From Ceraceosorus guamensis (lineage: Eukaryota; Basidiomycota; Exobasidiomycetes; Ceraceosorales; Ceraceosoraceae), in assembly GCF_003144195.1 (NCBI RefSeq), contig NW_020290019.1:246509-310508 (forward strand): 64,000 nucleotides of DNA, read 5' to 3'. The translations under genes were made by a program, and so were the position numbers. Each line of letters opens with the position of its first letter. Position 1 is the stretch's first letter. The notes below the pieces were generated by a model, which was not told the origin of the DNA, did not search any database, and saw nothing but the letters and a program-made list of their open reading frames with translations. Shown piece after piece: positions 13,047-24,065 of the stretch.

Positions 13047-13079
13047 GTTCACGATTAATCACGAATTTGAATCACGAAT
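13047..13079. repeat. triple AATCACGAAT-like motif cluster
   Basis: Three near-identical decamers lie almost head to tail in 33 bases, 315-280 bases upstream of the PPR-like start codon. Further exact copies of AATCACGAAT on either strand are at 21673-21682 and 54649-54658. A variant, ATTCACGATT, is at 1077-1086 and 48349-48358. All are intergenic. The role is unknown. Confidence 0.6.
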
Positions 13080-13130
13080 ATTCAAGATTAGGCGTCGATT
13101 TTTTTTACTGGTGTATCTTTACATGCGGGT

Positions 13131-13136
13131 CACGTG
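13131..13136. promoter_or_regulatory. CACGTG box
   Basis: A palindromic bHLH-type site in the context GGTCACGTGTC, 367 bases upstream of the PPR-like start codon. It is a candidate binding site for a Cbf1- or other bHLH-type regulator; occupancy is not shown. Confidence 0.35.
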
Positions 13137-13378
13137 TCAGGCACGACGCGAGGTTTGAAGCTAGGGGCAGCATGTGCGCTACATGTTTGGGGCGGAAAGA
13201 TCACAATCTTGAATTCTGAATGATCACGACTCTGTGAAGCAGACTCATCGTTGAGGTGGCAGCATTTGGATGCATCAGATTCAACAATCAAGAATCATCA
13301 GCACAGCGCCTGAGCTGCTCGACAGCAAACGCTTCGACCGTCAAAAGCGATGCTAAGTACTACCGCAGGAGTGGGACT

Positions 13379-16191
13379 TCAGAATGAACCGGGCATAGTG
13401 GACTTGCCACTTCTAGTACGAACTCCTCCTGACTCATGTGCCAGCTCTTCATCAGTCTCGTTCGTTCGAGCGTCATCTGGGCGCAACTTCCTACTCGGCC
13501 CTCTGTTAGCAGCGATCTTCCGACGTGTTCCCGCTTGGGAAGTTTCTTCATCACGATCTTCGGGCTCCAGTCCACTTCCAGCATTCTCAGGCTCTACACT
13601 GAGCCTGACAGAACGTCGCAGCTCGACGGGCTCTCGCGAAGGCGTTTTCGAACGGGTAGATCTGGCTCTACGAGCGGATCTTGTTTGCGGCAGCGCGGCT
13701 AGAGTGTCCTGACCTGCGAGTTCGGATCTTTCCTCGGCGCTTGGTGCCGAAGATGACTCGCCCTTGGTGGATGTCGCCCTTGTTGCTCCGCCTCGTGTGC
13801 GAGTAAGAGGGGCAGAGCCTCTGCCTACGTCCACCTCTGAATCCGGCGCAGCTTGGTGTCTTGAGAGCGTATCGAGATCAGCTGACCTTTGGCGCGTTCT
13901 GCGCTGAGGTCTCGCGTTTGCGTTGCTGATCGAGGTCGGCTCCACCGGCTCTCTAGCGGCGCGCCGACGTTCGACACTCGTAGCTGAGACAGCCTCGGAT
14001 TCTGGAAAGCCGCCGGGAACTTCTTCTGCCTCAGAGGTAGGATCCGCGTGTGAGGTCTGTGTTACCGCCTGTGTTCGCTTTCTTGGACGCGCCACCCCGC
14101 GTCGCTGGGGCCTCTCAGGCTCCGGGTCCGCATCGCCGTCCTCCATCTCTGCATCTGCTGGCGGAGAAGGGGAAGGAGCTCGACGCCTGAGCGAGGAGAG
14201 AACTCTGGCAGCTCCGTGCGATGGGACTCTCCCTTGAGACGAAGCAAAAGGACTGGCTCTAGGGGGTGCATCTGTTTGAATAGCATCAGGTGTGCCTGAC
14301 GACCGGCGATAAGGCGCAGTCCCGGTAGCAGAGCGCTGACCTCTCGGTGGCCCCGCAAAAGGAGACTGAGAAATCAGTAAGTTACGGGACTGCTGACCAT
14401 CAAAGGTGCGGCTAGGGGTGCCGGGCGAGGATTTACTGTGTCGGGGCTTCTGTAGAGACTCTCGCAAGGAGGAACCTCCAAACGGACTGGCGGCCTTGCT
14501 GTCTGCGCTGCGCTTGTCTAGGAAGCTCACCCCTGAGCCCAATTGCCGTCCTTCTGGGGGCAAACCATCTTCCGCACTATTGCTCCTTCTGTTAGGACTG
14601 TTTCTGACTACGGCGTGCAGCAGCGACCCGACAGGATCGGTGGCATGCGAAGCAGCCCTAGGAGCATCAGCCACGGAGGGAAGCTGCCGCAAAGCACTCG
14701 TGGCGGACAGAGGACGTAGTGGATTCTTCTGCGAAAGCGCTGCCGAGCGCCCGACAGCTTCCCACGACATTGCCATTTCTTGATCAGAGTCTTCTCCGAC
14801 CCCCGCGGTGTTTGCTAAGGCCCCTCGCTTGTGCTCGGTAGAGAGACCCTCTTGGATCTCCAGAAGCGTCCGCTGTACGTCGGGCAAGATGTTCCTGCTA
14901 CCCTCGACCAGCTTGCGCCGGCCTTCGCGAAGCGTGCGAGCACGCTTTGCTTCCTCGACGCCTGCGCCGGCTTCGTCGTACAGAGGAGCAGGGACAGTGT
15001 CGGCTAGCCGAGCTGCAGAGAGGTAATCTCCTGCATTAATGTACCGTACCAGGAGGGTATCGAGAGCTAATGTAGCGCATTGCTGATCCAGCCCGTTGGA
15101 AGAGGTAGTCACGAATTCGTGTAGCAGTCGCTGATCCGCTGGAGACAGCGAAATTCCTAGGAGCTCTGAAACAGCGCCGACGCGAACGGGGGCTGGACCA
15201 AGAATCGCAGCTGGAAGGTGAGCGGAGGCAGAACACCGCCACAGGAGCCTATGCGTAGGGGTGACACTTACTACCGATGAAAACCCACTTGAGAAGCGAG
15301 AGCTTGCACTGCCTTTCTGCGTCAGTCCCACTCTTGCCCAAAGTGGTGAGCGCCTCGGTCGTCTTCCATGCTGAACGCAGACCCTGGACGACCGCAGTGG
15401 CTGTGACAAAACTTTCTAGCTGGAATATCGCTGCCCTATAGTGAGCTTCAGAGGCTGCGGGAGATGGAGCGGTAGGACTCGTGGCCGACAGTCGGTACAA
15501 GCTTAGCAGGAGTGAGCTTCGTTCAGCCATTGAGGGTCCAATCGCGCTTGCGCCTAGAGGTGACAAGGCACGCTGCAAGAGCGGTTGGAAATCCGCGCCT
15601 GAGAGAAGGGGCAGAGCTTCCTAGGAGCTCCTGATTATATTAGCAGCTTGCCCTAGCCAGACCATGTTCATACGATTAGAGCAGACTTACTCTATAATGG
15701 CCTCTCTCCATCAAGAAGTAGCCTTTGATGGCATTTTGATACTGCTTGGGTAACCCAACGGTCTGCGAGAATTGCTTGTGTCTGGTAGACAGGTCTTGAG
15801 CTTCAGCGGACGTGTTGATGTCGATACCGCAATCTGGAGCTCTCAAGGCTGCCGCGTGATCCAGTAAGAAGTAGTACACAATCGCATTTACCCTGGCCTT
15901 CGCGCTTGGTTCTGCCTCCTCCAGGGCTTCTGAGGTAGCATTCACCAAATCATCCACATCGGGTGGATACTTCAAGGACTGAGGGCCTGGAATGAGCAGT
16001 GCCAGCAAACGATCAATGATGAGCCCATCTGGGAAGTCGATGGCTTGGCGTGCCCGGATCTGGGCAATGAGGGTCGGAGGAAAGCGCTCGAATCCATCTG
16101 GCACCGCGAACCACGTGTGCAGAGCGCTCGGTGCGTCTATGCGCTCATATGACCCATCGCTCGCTGCTGCTGGAGAGCCCGAGATGTCCAT
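13379..16191 (-). CDS. ELYS-domain nuclear pore assembly protein
   Basis: Three exons (15691-16191, 15272-15620, 13379-15210) close in phase and give 893 residues. The first about 300 residues are helical and match the ELYS-like domain: YYFLLDHAAAL, then FSQTVGLPKQYQNAIKGYF and EALPLLSGADF, the pattern seen in fungal ELYS/Mel-28-like nucleoporins. The C-terminal two thirds are disordered, rich in Ser/Pro/Arg and in basic RRTRQRS-like patches, and end in KSTMPGSF. In the family, ELYS helps seat the Nup107-160 complex at the envelope and can touch chromatin; the basic tail would fit that, but is inference. The start is the ATG at 16191; an upstream in-frame extension has no ATG. The gene is divergent from the Ran gene, with 621 bp between start codons. 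Confidence 0.82.
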
Positions 16192-16812
16192 GATGAAGTG
16201 TGAGGACGCGCAAGCTACGATGGTCGAGGACAATGTCGACCTGGGGAAACGCTCGATTTCGATCGTAGGTCACTCCACCGCTGCATGCTGCTTCCAGTCA
16301 AGTCAAGTTCTTTCGCGATGTTGACAGTACGCGTGTTAGACCACGTGACTGGCGCCAACGACTTGTAGCCCTGCGTCCACCGCGACTTCGAGTTGACGGC
16401 CGAGTCGAGCATGCCTGCAGCCCTGCAGCATCAGGTGTTGCTCGCTCGCTCGCGTGCGCGCCGTGCGCGTGCGTGCGCGCGCTGCATGGCAGCCGCTGAA
16501 CAATTTTTTGAGTGGCGAGCCGCCCTGGCGGACGCCGGCTTGCGTGGCGATCTGCTGCACGCCCTTCTCGCGTCGTCCCTCGAACTTCGACAGGCACGGC
16601 AGCGCCTCGATCCATGTCGTCGAAGTTTTCAAGAAAGACGCGAGCGAATGATCACAAAGACACTTTATCTCGTCTCACCATCTACATCACCTTCGCTATC
16701 AAGCATAGCTTACTGTCGTCTCACGTCTCAGATTATCGCGCGATTCAGCATTCAATCGCTCCGCCAAGCGACCGTCTTCCATTGCGCACCTTGAAGCATA
16801 CCAGTGCCCATT
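16192..16812. promoter_or_regulatory. shared divergent promoter of ELYS-like gene and Ran
   Basis: This 621-bp gap lies between two start codons facing away from each other. It contains CACGTG at 16342-16347, a GC-rich alternating block near 16440-16495 (GTGCGCGC-like), and pyrimidine-rich DNA just before the Ran start. No separate gene is visible. Co-regulation is an inference from the geometry. Confidence 0.5.
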
Positions 16813-18199
16813 ATGGCTGAGTCAACTCCTGAGATGCCCGCCTTCAAGCTCGTGCTTGGTGCGTACGATTCACTTGATCTCGATTTCCAGCCGCGTATGT
16901 GAGGCTTACACAGCCGCAATCCGCCGTTTTGCACTCCTGTCAACCTTCCTGTCCCCGCCGGCTTTTTCGATGCGCTCAGTCGGCGATGGAGGAACAGGCA
17001 AGACCACTTTCGTCAAGGTAAGACAAACGCGCCTGAACCATGCCAACGCTGCTAGCTGCTGGCATAAGGAGAGGCTCTAGGCTCTAGACACATCGACGGG
17101 GTTACGTAGTCTTCGACGGGACCGGAGATGGCGCGCCTTGGTTGCAGCTGGTGCCGCGTTTGCCCACTGCAGCCACCTCACAAGCCATCAATACGCTGCA
17201 TCAAGTGTCCATTCGCCATCGCGCTAAGACGCTCGTGGTACCTACGAATGGTAGCGAAAGTGCAACGAGGTGACAACTCGCATTTAATCAGCCTAGCAGC
17301 TTTTTCGGGTCGTAGCTTTGAGAGGCGCGCCTCTCTGGCTCGTTCCTTTGGGGCGCTCTCGACGCCCACAAGGGGGAGCGATTGCTTCCTCAGCTTCTGA
17401 GTAGGGCTCACTCATTGAACGGCAGCTGATACATAACCTTCTCGCCCTACAGCGTCACTTGACCGGAGAGTTTGAGAAGAAGTACATCGCGACCCTGGGT
17501 GTGGAAGTGCACCCTCTCCAGTTCCACACAAACTTTGGACCCATCGTCTTCAACGTTTGGGACACTGCAGGTCAGGAGAAGTTTGGCGGTCTGCGTGATG
17601 GCTACTACATTCAGGGACAATGCGGCATTATCATGTTCGACGTAACTGGCCGCATCACCTACAAGAACGTTCCCAACTGGCACAGGGACCTTGAGCGTGT
17701 CTGCGAGAACATTCCCATTGTCCTCTGTGGCAACAAGGTCGATGTGAAGGTGAGTTCAGCTTTAGGCGCATACAGTCCCTGGAAGTAAAGGTTGCAAAGG
17801 TGGTTGCGAAAGGTAAAGCTTCTCTGACCCTCTTGACTCTTTCACGACATGACAGGAGCGAAAAGTAAAGACAGGTGCCGTCACTTTCCACAGAAAGAAG
17901 AACTTGCAATACTTTGAGATCAGTGCCAAGTCGAACTACAACTTCGAGAAGCCCTTCTTGTGGCTCGCCCGCAAGCTCGTGGGCAACCCAGCGCTGGAGT
18001 TCGCCGCTGCACCAGCTCTTGCGCCTCCCGAGGTACAGGTCGATGAAGCGCTCATGGCTGCTTACAACAAGGAGCTCGAGGTGGTGAGTACTGGGTGGAG
18101 ACCTACCAGTGTCAAGGGTCGGCCGCTCATCAAGTTCCGTTCGATATTTGTCAGGCTGCCGCCGCGCCTCTTCCAGATGAAGACGACGGAGACCTCTGA
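16813..18199 (+). CDS. GSP1: Ran GTPase (Gsp1 orthologue)
   Basis: Five exons (16813-16858, 16980-17017, 17453-17749, 17856-18083, 18155-18199) give 217 residues, the usual Ran length. It shows the P-loop GDGGTGKTT at residues 17-25, the Ran-specific switch region [28 protein letters not shown] and the [12 protein letters not shown] box. It ends in the acidic DEDDGDL tail that regulates the C-terminal switch helix, and lacks the C-terminal cysteines of Rab/Ras, as expected. Ran-GTP sets the direction of nuclear import and export and has roles in spindle and envelope assembly. Intron 1 splits the P-loop approach and intron 2 is long for this window (435 nt). The gene is divergent from an ELYS-like nucleoporin gene, another part of the same transport system. 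Confidence 0.97.
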
Positions 18200-21100
18200 A
18201 TGTGTTCGCCAAGCGCTGCATCAGACCATATTGGCCTCTCCCGTTTCCGTTCGGCTCGTAGAATCAACAACTTCGTGACCACGCAAGCGATCGTACTCTG
18301 CAAAAGTTCGCCGTCTTGCCCCATAAAATGATACACCAGCCTTAAGACCAGCATTCAATGACTTCCTTCCGGGTTTGCAGAAGAGTGGTCCGAATGTCTG
18401 GGGTCATGTGTACGTCAAACAAGGCTCAGTCCAAGCCAGATCCATTCTGTATCTCCGGAACCGGGCCACCAAGGCGCTTGCACTTGCCCTGTCCGCCTCC
18501 TGGACAAGCCTTGCGCCGATAGGACTGCCCTTGATGCGTAGTCGCTGTCCCAATCGACAACGACCCGCGCGCCAGCAAAGCTGAAAGTTAGATAGGAGAT
18601 GTAAGGGTTGAATGCCGGATTTCCTCGCTGACGGTTGCAACGCCAAAATTTTATCATGGGCACATCTCTAGCCTTCGCAAGCTAGCTTGAGACTGGTCGT
18701 CACTGAGCGATTCGGATCGAGCATGCTTAGTCTTCTTTTGCTCTAGCACTGACAATCTGGACCGCATGTCAAGGTCCCGACCGTTTCGTGTTAATTTTTG
18801 CGATTATTAGGTCTCGGCGATCAACAGCTGTGATGGAGTGGAACCTTGCCGTGGAAAGGTTACACTATCCAGTATTTCAGCGCTTTGTGACGCGCACAGT
18901 CTTGAGTGTGATTCGTGACTAGCAACAGTCCCACTACTTACCAAGGCGGTCAAAAGCGAGGACTATAAGACGGCTAGCACCCAAATACTATCAGAAGAAC
19001 TTGGGTATTCGCGCAGAGCGCTCTTGCAAGTGCAAGCTCGAAGGGGAGCCCGTGCGGAGGGTAAATGGCCCGCGCCTCTTCTACTGCATTCGCCGGCTTC
19101 GTCATGATGTCTGAATCCAGCGACAGCTGGCCAGGCAAGGAGCGCGGCAACATGTACAAGTGACTATGTTCCTCGGCCCACCTCATCAAATTCGAGCGGC
19201 GGTCAAATGGCATCTGGAGCATCGTCCATGCAGCCACTCACCCTCTTAGCTAGAGGGAGAAGCCAGGATCCTTGACTACGAGTGAGTCCGGCAACTGCTT
19301 GTAGCACCACATCGTCGTGCTCCTGCTTCTGCCCTCCGCGTGTCGTGTCTCTTTCGTCTGCCAACGCTTCGTCGATCCGAACCCATGGCGCGATAGCTCT
19401 GAGCGTGTGAAATTGCTAGCATTGAGGAACGCAACATTGCAAGTCACGATTGGCGGACTTTTGAGATGATTAGGTTCCCAGTCTTGAGATGAGCATCTAG
19501 GCACAAACCCCACGGAAGCCTATGCTAGTATTCACGGTAATGAATACTGTGACTCTCGATCCAGTTGAAGAGCCCGCGATCCACGCCTAAGTCGATTGCG
19601 TCACGAGGACGACTCGGCATTCACGATCTATCCACGGATCCGTGAGTGGTTCTCATGTTCGAGGCACGCAGGCGGGAGCACCGAAGGCTCCATCTCTCGT
19701 CCAAAGATCGGTTCTCGCAGCGGGTTGGGCGTCAGGCCCGACCCTGGTGCATGGAAGCCAAGCGATATATAGATTCATGCGCCTGAGGCGTCTATATCTT
19801 GGAAAATTCCGACAATCACGTGAATCACTCGTGACTCTTTGACTCAATAAGGACTGTTCGTGTGCGCAAATCCATCGTATTATTAAAACAATTATTGCAT
19901 TCAAGATTCACAATTCTCATTCGGATGTGGGACGAATTTCCGTCCCTGTTGGATTTTGCCGAGGTTCCATGGCCTCGCTTAGAGGATCGTTCTTTATCGG
20001 CGCCGCTGTGTGATCTTGCTCGCCTGCCTGAGGATAGGCAGGGACGCAACGTCCCGTATGCATGGCAGTCACGAGTCTTATTTGGTGCCTACTGTACAGC
20101 AGGGACGTCGGACTTTCAAAGGTGCGTGGTCGCGAGCATCGCCGCGACTCGTGGGCACTCCAGAGGCGATCGAGAAGCCCTTTCCACTCAAACTCGAGAG
20201 CGCGGCGAATGAGCAAATAATTTCACAAGTCCCTTCTGATGGCAATCAAACTAGGAGAAGGAACGTCAAGCTGGCGCACCTGCCCTAAGCGCCGCCATTC
20301 GCGCAATCAAGCCGATGCAGCTCCCAATGGCTGCTGTCTGTCCGCCCGGCTACAGAACCAGTCAATCGTGAAGCTGTACAGCAACCTAGTCGAGCTTGAC
20401 CGCCGTAGAGGCGAGCTTGGCTGCAAGAGCAAGTAGTGTCTGAGGGTGGGGAGATGGCGCGCGATTCTTTGCACGAGACCATTTAAGAAAGTGCGCGCAA
20501 AAGCTTGAGAGGAGGTACGATCGGAAGGCGTCGTGCCCGCCAATGGCTGAAGCGACACGGTCCGTCGTGACAGCTTTCTGTCCTTGCCTTCATGTGTCAA
20601 CGAACAAGCCAAGGGCGGAGGACCTTCGATGACGTTCGACATTATCTGCATCCCCACCTCAGCGGACTTGGTCTAACTTTGGACCGCGCGTGATTGCACG
20701 GACCAAAATTAGCGACATGTGACAGATTAGAGAGACTTGCTGCGATGATTCAAATTGCGAGGCTTCAGACCGAGCGCCGGCACGAGCCTCGATAAGAGTC
20801 CAAAAAGATTCCTGAAGAAAGTGAAGGCTCGTGAAATATCAAGGAGAGTAGAACGTTGAAGGCTGATGCACTTCGGAATGCGTTCTAAGTGCCCAGCGAA
20901 GTCGCACAAGTCAAGCTCAAGAAGAAAAAGCACGAAGGGTGGCGGGTCGAATGGGAGAGTGCTCGTCTTCTTAGTCTCGCGAGTCTTCTTGTCGACTACC
21001 GCTGAATGTGATCAAGTGCCGCGAGGGGCGAATGCATGTCCACGAGCCGTCTCTTCGAGAGCGATGGCACGTTGCGCTCTCAAAGGACAAGCACAGTCCA

Positions 21101-24065
21101 GTCAGTAGTTGCCAACCAATAGTCGCTTGATCCAACCTACTGCGAGATCGGAGAATTTCGTTGACCCTCGGCAATCTGTTCTCTGCATGAGCGTTCGGCA
21201 GGAACCTGCAAGCGTGGTCGTCAAGCCTTCCTGCACACTCGCGAGAGGTACTACTGTAGCATGTGACTGTGCTCGTAAGTGTCAGGGAATCAGCACGTCA
21301 TGGCCGTGGCACTGGGGCACTCCTCGAAGTTCAGGAAAGGCTGATGCTACAACACTCACGCCTGCTGGCTGCTGGCTTTCACTTGGGGTCTTGACGCCGC
21401 TGCGCGAGAGTTCGGTGTCAAGGCTCTAGTTCTAGGCGGCGCCTGGGCCGAGGGTCTCTCTCTGCAGAGTCAGCTCTGTGCATGAGCTGCAGAGCATGGT
21501 CGAAAGCGATCGCCGTGGAGAACGCCACCTCAGCCGCAGATGCATCGAAGCCTGGACTTTGGTGCCGAAGCTGCAGCGGAACGCGGCGATGTCGCCTCCA
21601 AGTCGACCGTCGCAGCAGAGCTCACTTTGGAGCCAGCGACGTCGTCGACGATCCGCCTCGGACTAATCCAATATTCGTGATTGCATGCTGTTGTGCCTGT
21701 GGGCCTTGTTGAAGAAATTCGCTGCGCTTTGCGACTTGCTAATCACGGAAATAGCTCCTTTTGCGCCTCTGCTAGCGGGAGATGAGCTGTCCCAATCTCT
21801 GCGCTCGCATGAGCCACGAAGTCGCGATTCGGTGCGTCAAAGCTTCGTGTAGCCCCAAGTGCGGGATGTGGTGCGTAACTTGGGCAGAAATGCTTCGAGG
21901 CGATAGAATTGTGAATTAGATGCATTAGATGCTGTTCAAAAGCCCAACCCTTTGCTCTGTCATGTGGGTCGGTTGAGGGAGACAGATAGCCTCTGTTGCG
22001 TCGCGGGCGATCCCGACGAACGGTGTCTGAAGATCCTGCCTGGTGTGATCGAATTAGTTGGCCCTCTTTCCAAGCGGGTGGGCACTTTTCGCGTAGTTTA
22101 CCACCTCTGACCCGATCAACACGTATTGAGAACCAGTGAGTCTGACCGCACAACAGCGTGGCCAGGGTCTGGGAAATGAAGGGTCAGACGGAGGAGTGTG
22201 GACAAGATGATCCTGGCGCATGGGATGAAAATGTAAAGCTCGTTTGCTGGATTTTTGCGTGAATGCACGGGTCGAGACGCGCCTGAGTCAGACTTTTGCC
22301 TAATCTCTCCATGCCCCCTCTTGCTGCTCATCCAATCCACGTGTGGGGCAGGAATCATCTCACGAATAGCGATCCTCACTTCTTGGCTGCCAATACACGT
22401 AGCAGCACAGATCCCTTGCGTCCAAGTACAGACCTTCTACTACACCACATCTTTACGACCTTTGCAAGCCACTTCTCGCTTGCGGGTCCGAGCGACAAGC
22501 CCACACACCCGACAGTGCTGTCTCGAAATATCTTTCGCGTTTTTTTCCCGGCCTTGCAGTAAACTTACAACTCTTCTCGACGCTTCTTTCTCGGCCTCGT
22601 CTTCGATCGACGATCTCTGCGAGCTCATCGCCAAGCTTATCGGTGAGATACCGAGCAACAGCAACTCTCTGAATAGACGTCAAGTTACCAAAGACTCACG
22701 AGCAACAGCGACTTTCTCCTAGTCGGAGCGAAGTGCTACTTCAGGTCGTGGCCGGTCCATGAACTCTTCTGTTTGGGACTGATGGGAAGATATCTTGGGC
22801 GACGCCCTGAAGTCTACGCTGTGGGGACGACGAGATACTCATCAAAAGATCACTTGCTCGTCACTACTGTCGAGCTCGTATCGACGAAGCTCCTTTGAAC
22901 CCATGGCTCGGCTGCCAGCCGGCAACGCAAAACATAGCTCTGACTAACTCCGCCTCGGTCTTGATCACGGATCAGACCTAGCGCAGACAGACTTGCCAGC
23001 AGCAGACCTCGATATTCACAAGATCGAGTTCCCAAATTCACGCTTGTGACTCACGACTCCCAACTCCTGTCGGGTGCTCAACAGTCGTGCGTTTCTCTCT
23101 CACCTTCGCCAGCCTCGCTTGCGCTCTGGTCAGCGCACAGAGAGATTCGTTCACAGTCCGGATGGTATCGCTATTCACGTGATTCCCCCATCCATCACAA
23201 AAAAAATACCCGCAGCTCAGTCAATTCGACAACGCTGATACGGGGAACTCAAGGTCGTAGCTCTGCACCAGCATCAACTTCACAATTAAGCAAATCGCAG
23301 CATTAGTGTCACCTGAGGTGCGACATTCCCAGGCCGCGGCAAGACACTCGACCTTAGACTATAGGAGAAACACATGCATGGCGTCTACTGCATGACTGCC
23401 ATCTGTTTTGGATCAGCGATCCAGGAAAGCTGTGCGCTGCTGCTGCTTGGTAATCTAGCCTTGTAGCAGCAATCACGACTGGCCAGTCTGGGTACAAGTC
23501 CTGGGCTGCCTGAGCACTTATCATAACAAGCGTCTCTGTTGAATTCAGAGTCCTGCTGTCTGCACAACGGTGGGCGTACATTTAAGTTGCCCCTCGCGAA
23601 GGACTGCTGCTGTCGGCACATCAGCTCCTCTAACAATCTCGATCTGGTCCGACCTTGTCGCTCGCCACCTGGGCTGACCGCGGCTCTTCATCTAGGGGAA
23701 CCATCGGGCACCTTGTCTGCCTCACATCAACGGCGGAGCTGGCGAACGGGAAAGAACTGTGCGCGCTCATCTTCATCTCGATGCCGTCCAAATCAGTCAC
23801 AGCGTACACGCGTCGGTACTTCATCGCACAACTGATCGGTACTTCATCAGCTTCCTTGCGGTCCATATAGCTTCAGAAGAGAAGCTGTCGATCGAGGGAC
23901 TGCCATCTGCGCCACTTTGCACTTGTACAATCACTCCATAGACGCACTTGCCATCTGGACTCGCAAGTGTGACTACCGAAATCGCCTTTGGTCCTGCCAC
24001 GACCTTCGAGGACGCCTCAGGCTTTCGCGGAGGCGTGCTGCGCTACCGCTTTCGAACGACCCACC
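18200..24065. other. 5.9-kb stretch without recognisable gene
   Basis: Frames here are short, occur equally on both strands and have no domain-like sequence. The region contains recurrent motif relatives at 18910-18919, 19619-19627 and 21673-21682, and CACGTG boxes at 19817-19822, 22338-22343 and 23176-23181. The final kilobase should include the promoter and 5' leader of the RNA-binding protein gene. Non-coding RNA or a long upstream regulatory region is possible but not shown. Confidence 0.45.

Larger units (their letters stand above)
12765..13378. other. promoter of PPR-like gene / 3' region of ELYS-like gene
   Basis: This 614-bp gap contains the densest cluster of the window's recurrent motif: GTTCACGATT at 13047-13056 and AATCACGAAT at 13057-13066 and 13070-13079, followed by CACGTG at 13131-13136. 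No gene is visible. Confidence 0.5.

Noticed and set aside
19862-20212. 116-codon plus-strand frame in the gene-free region
   Set aside because: Composition is random and frames on both strands overlap it; no domain or splice partners.
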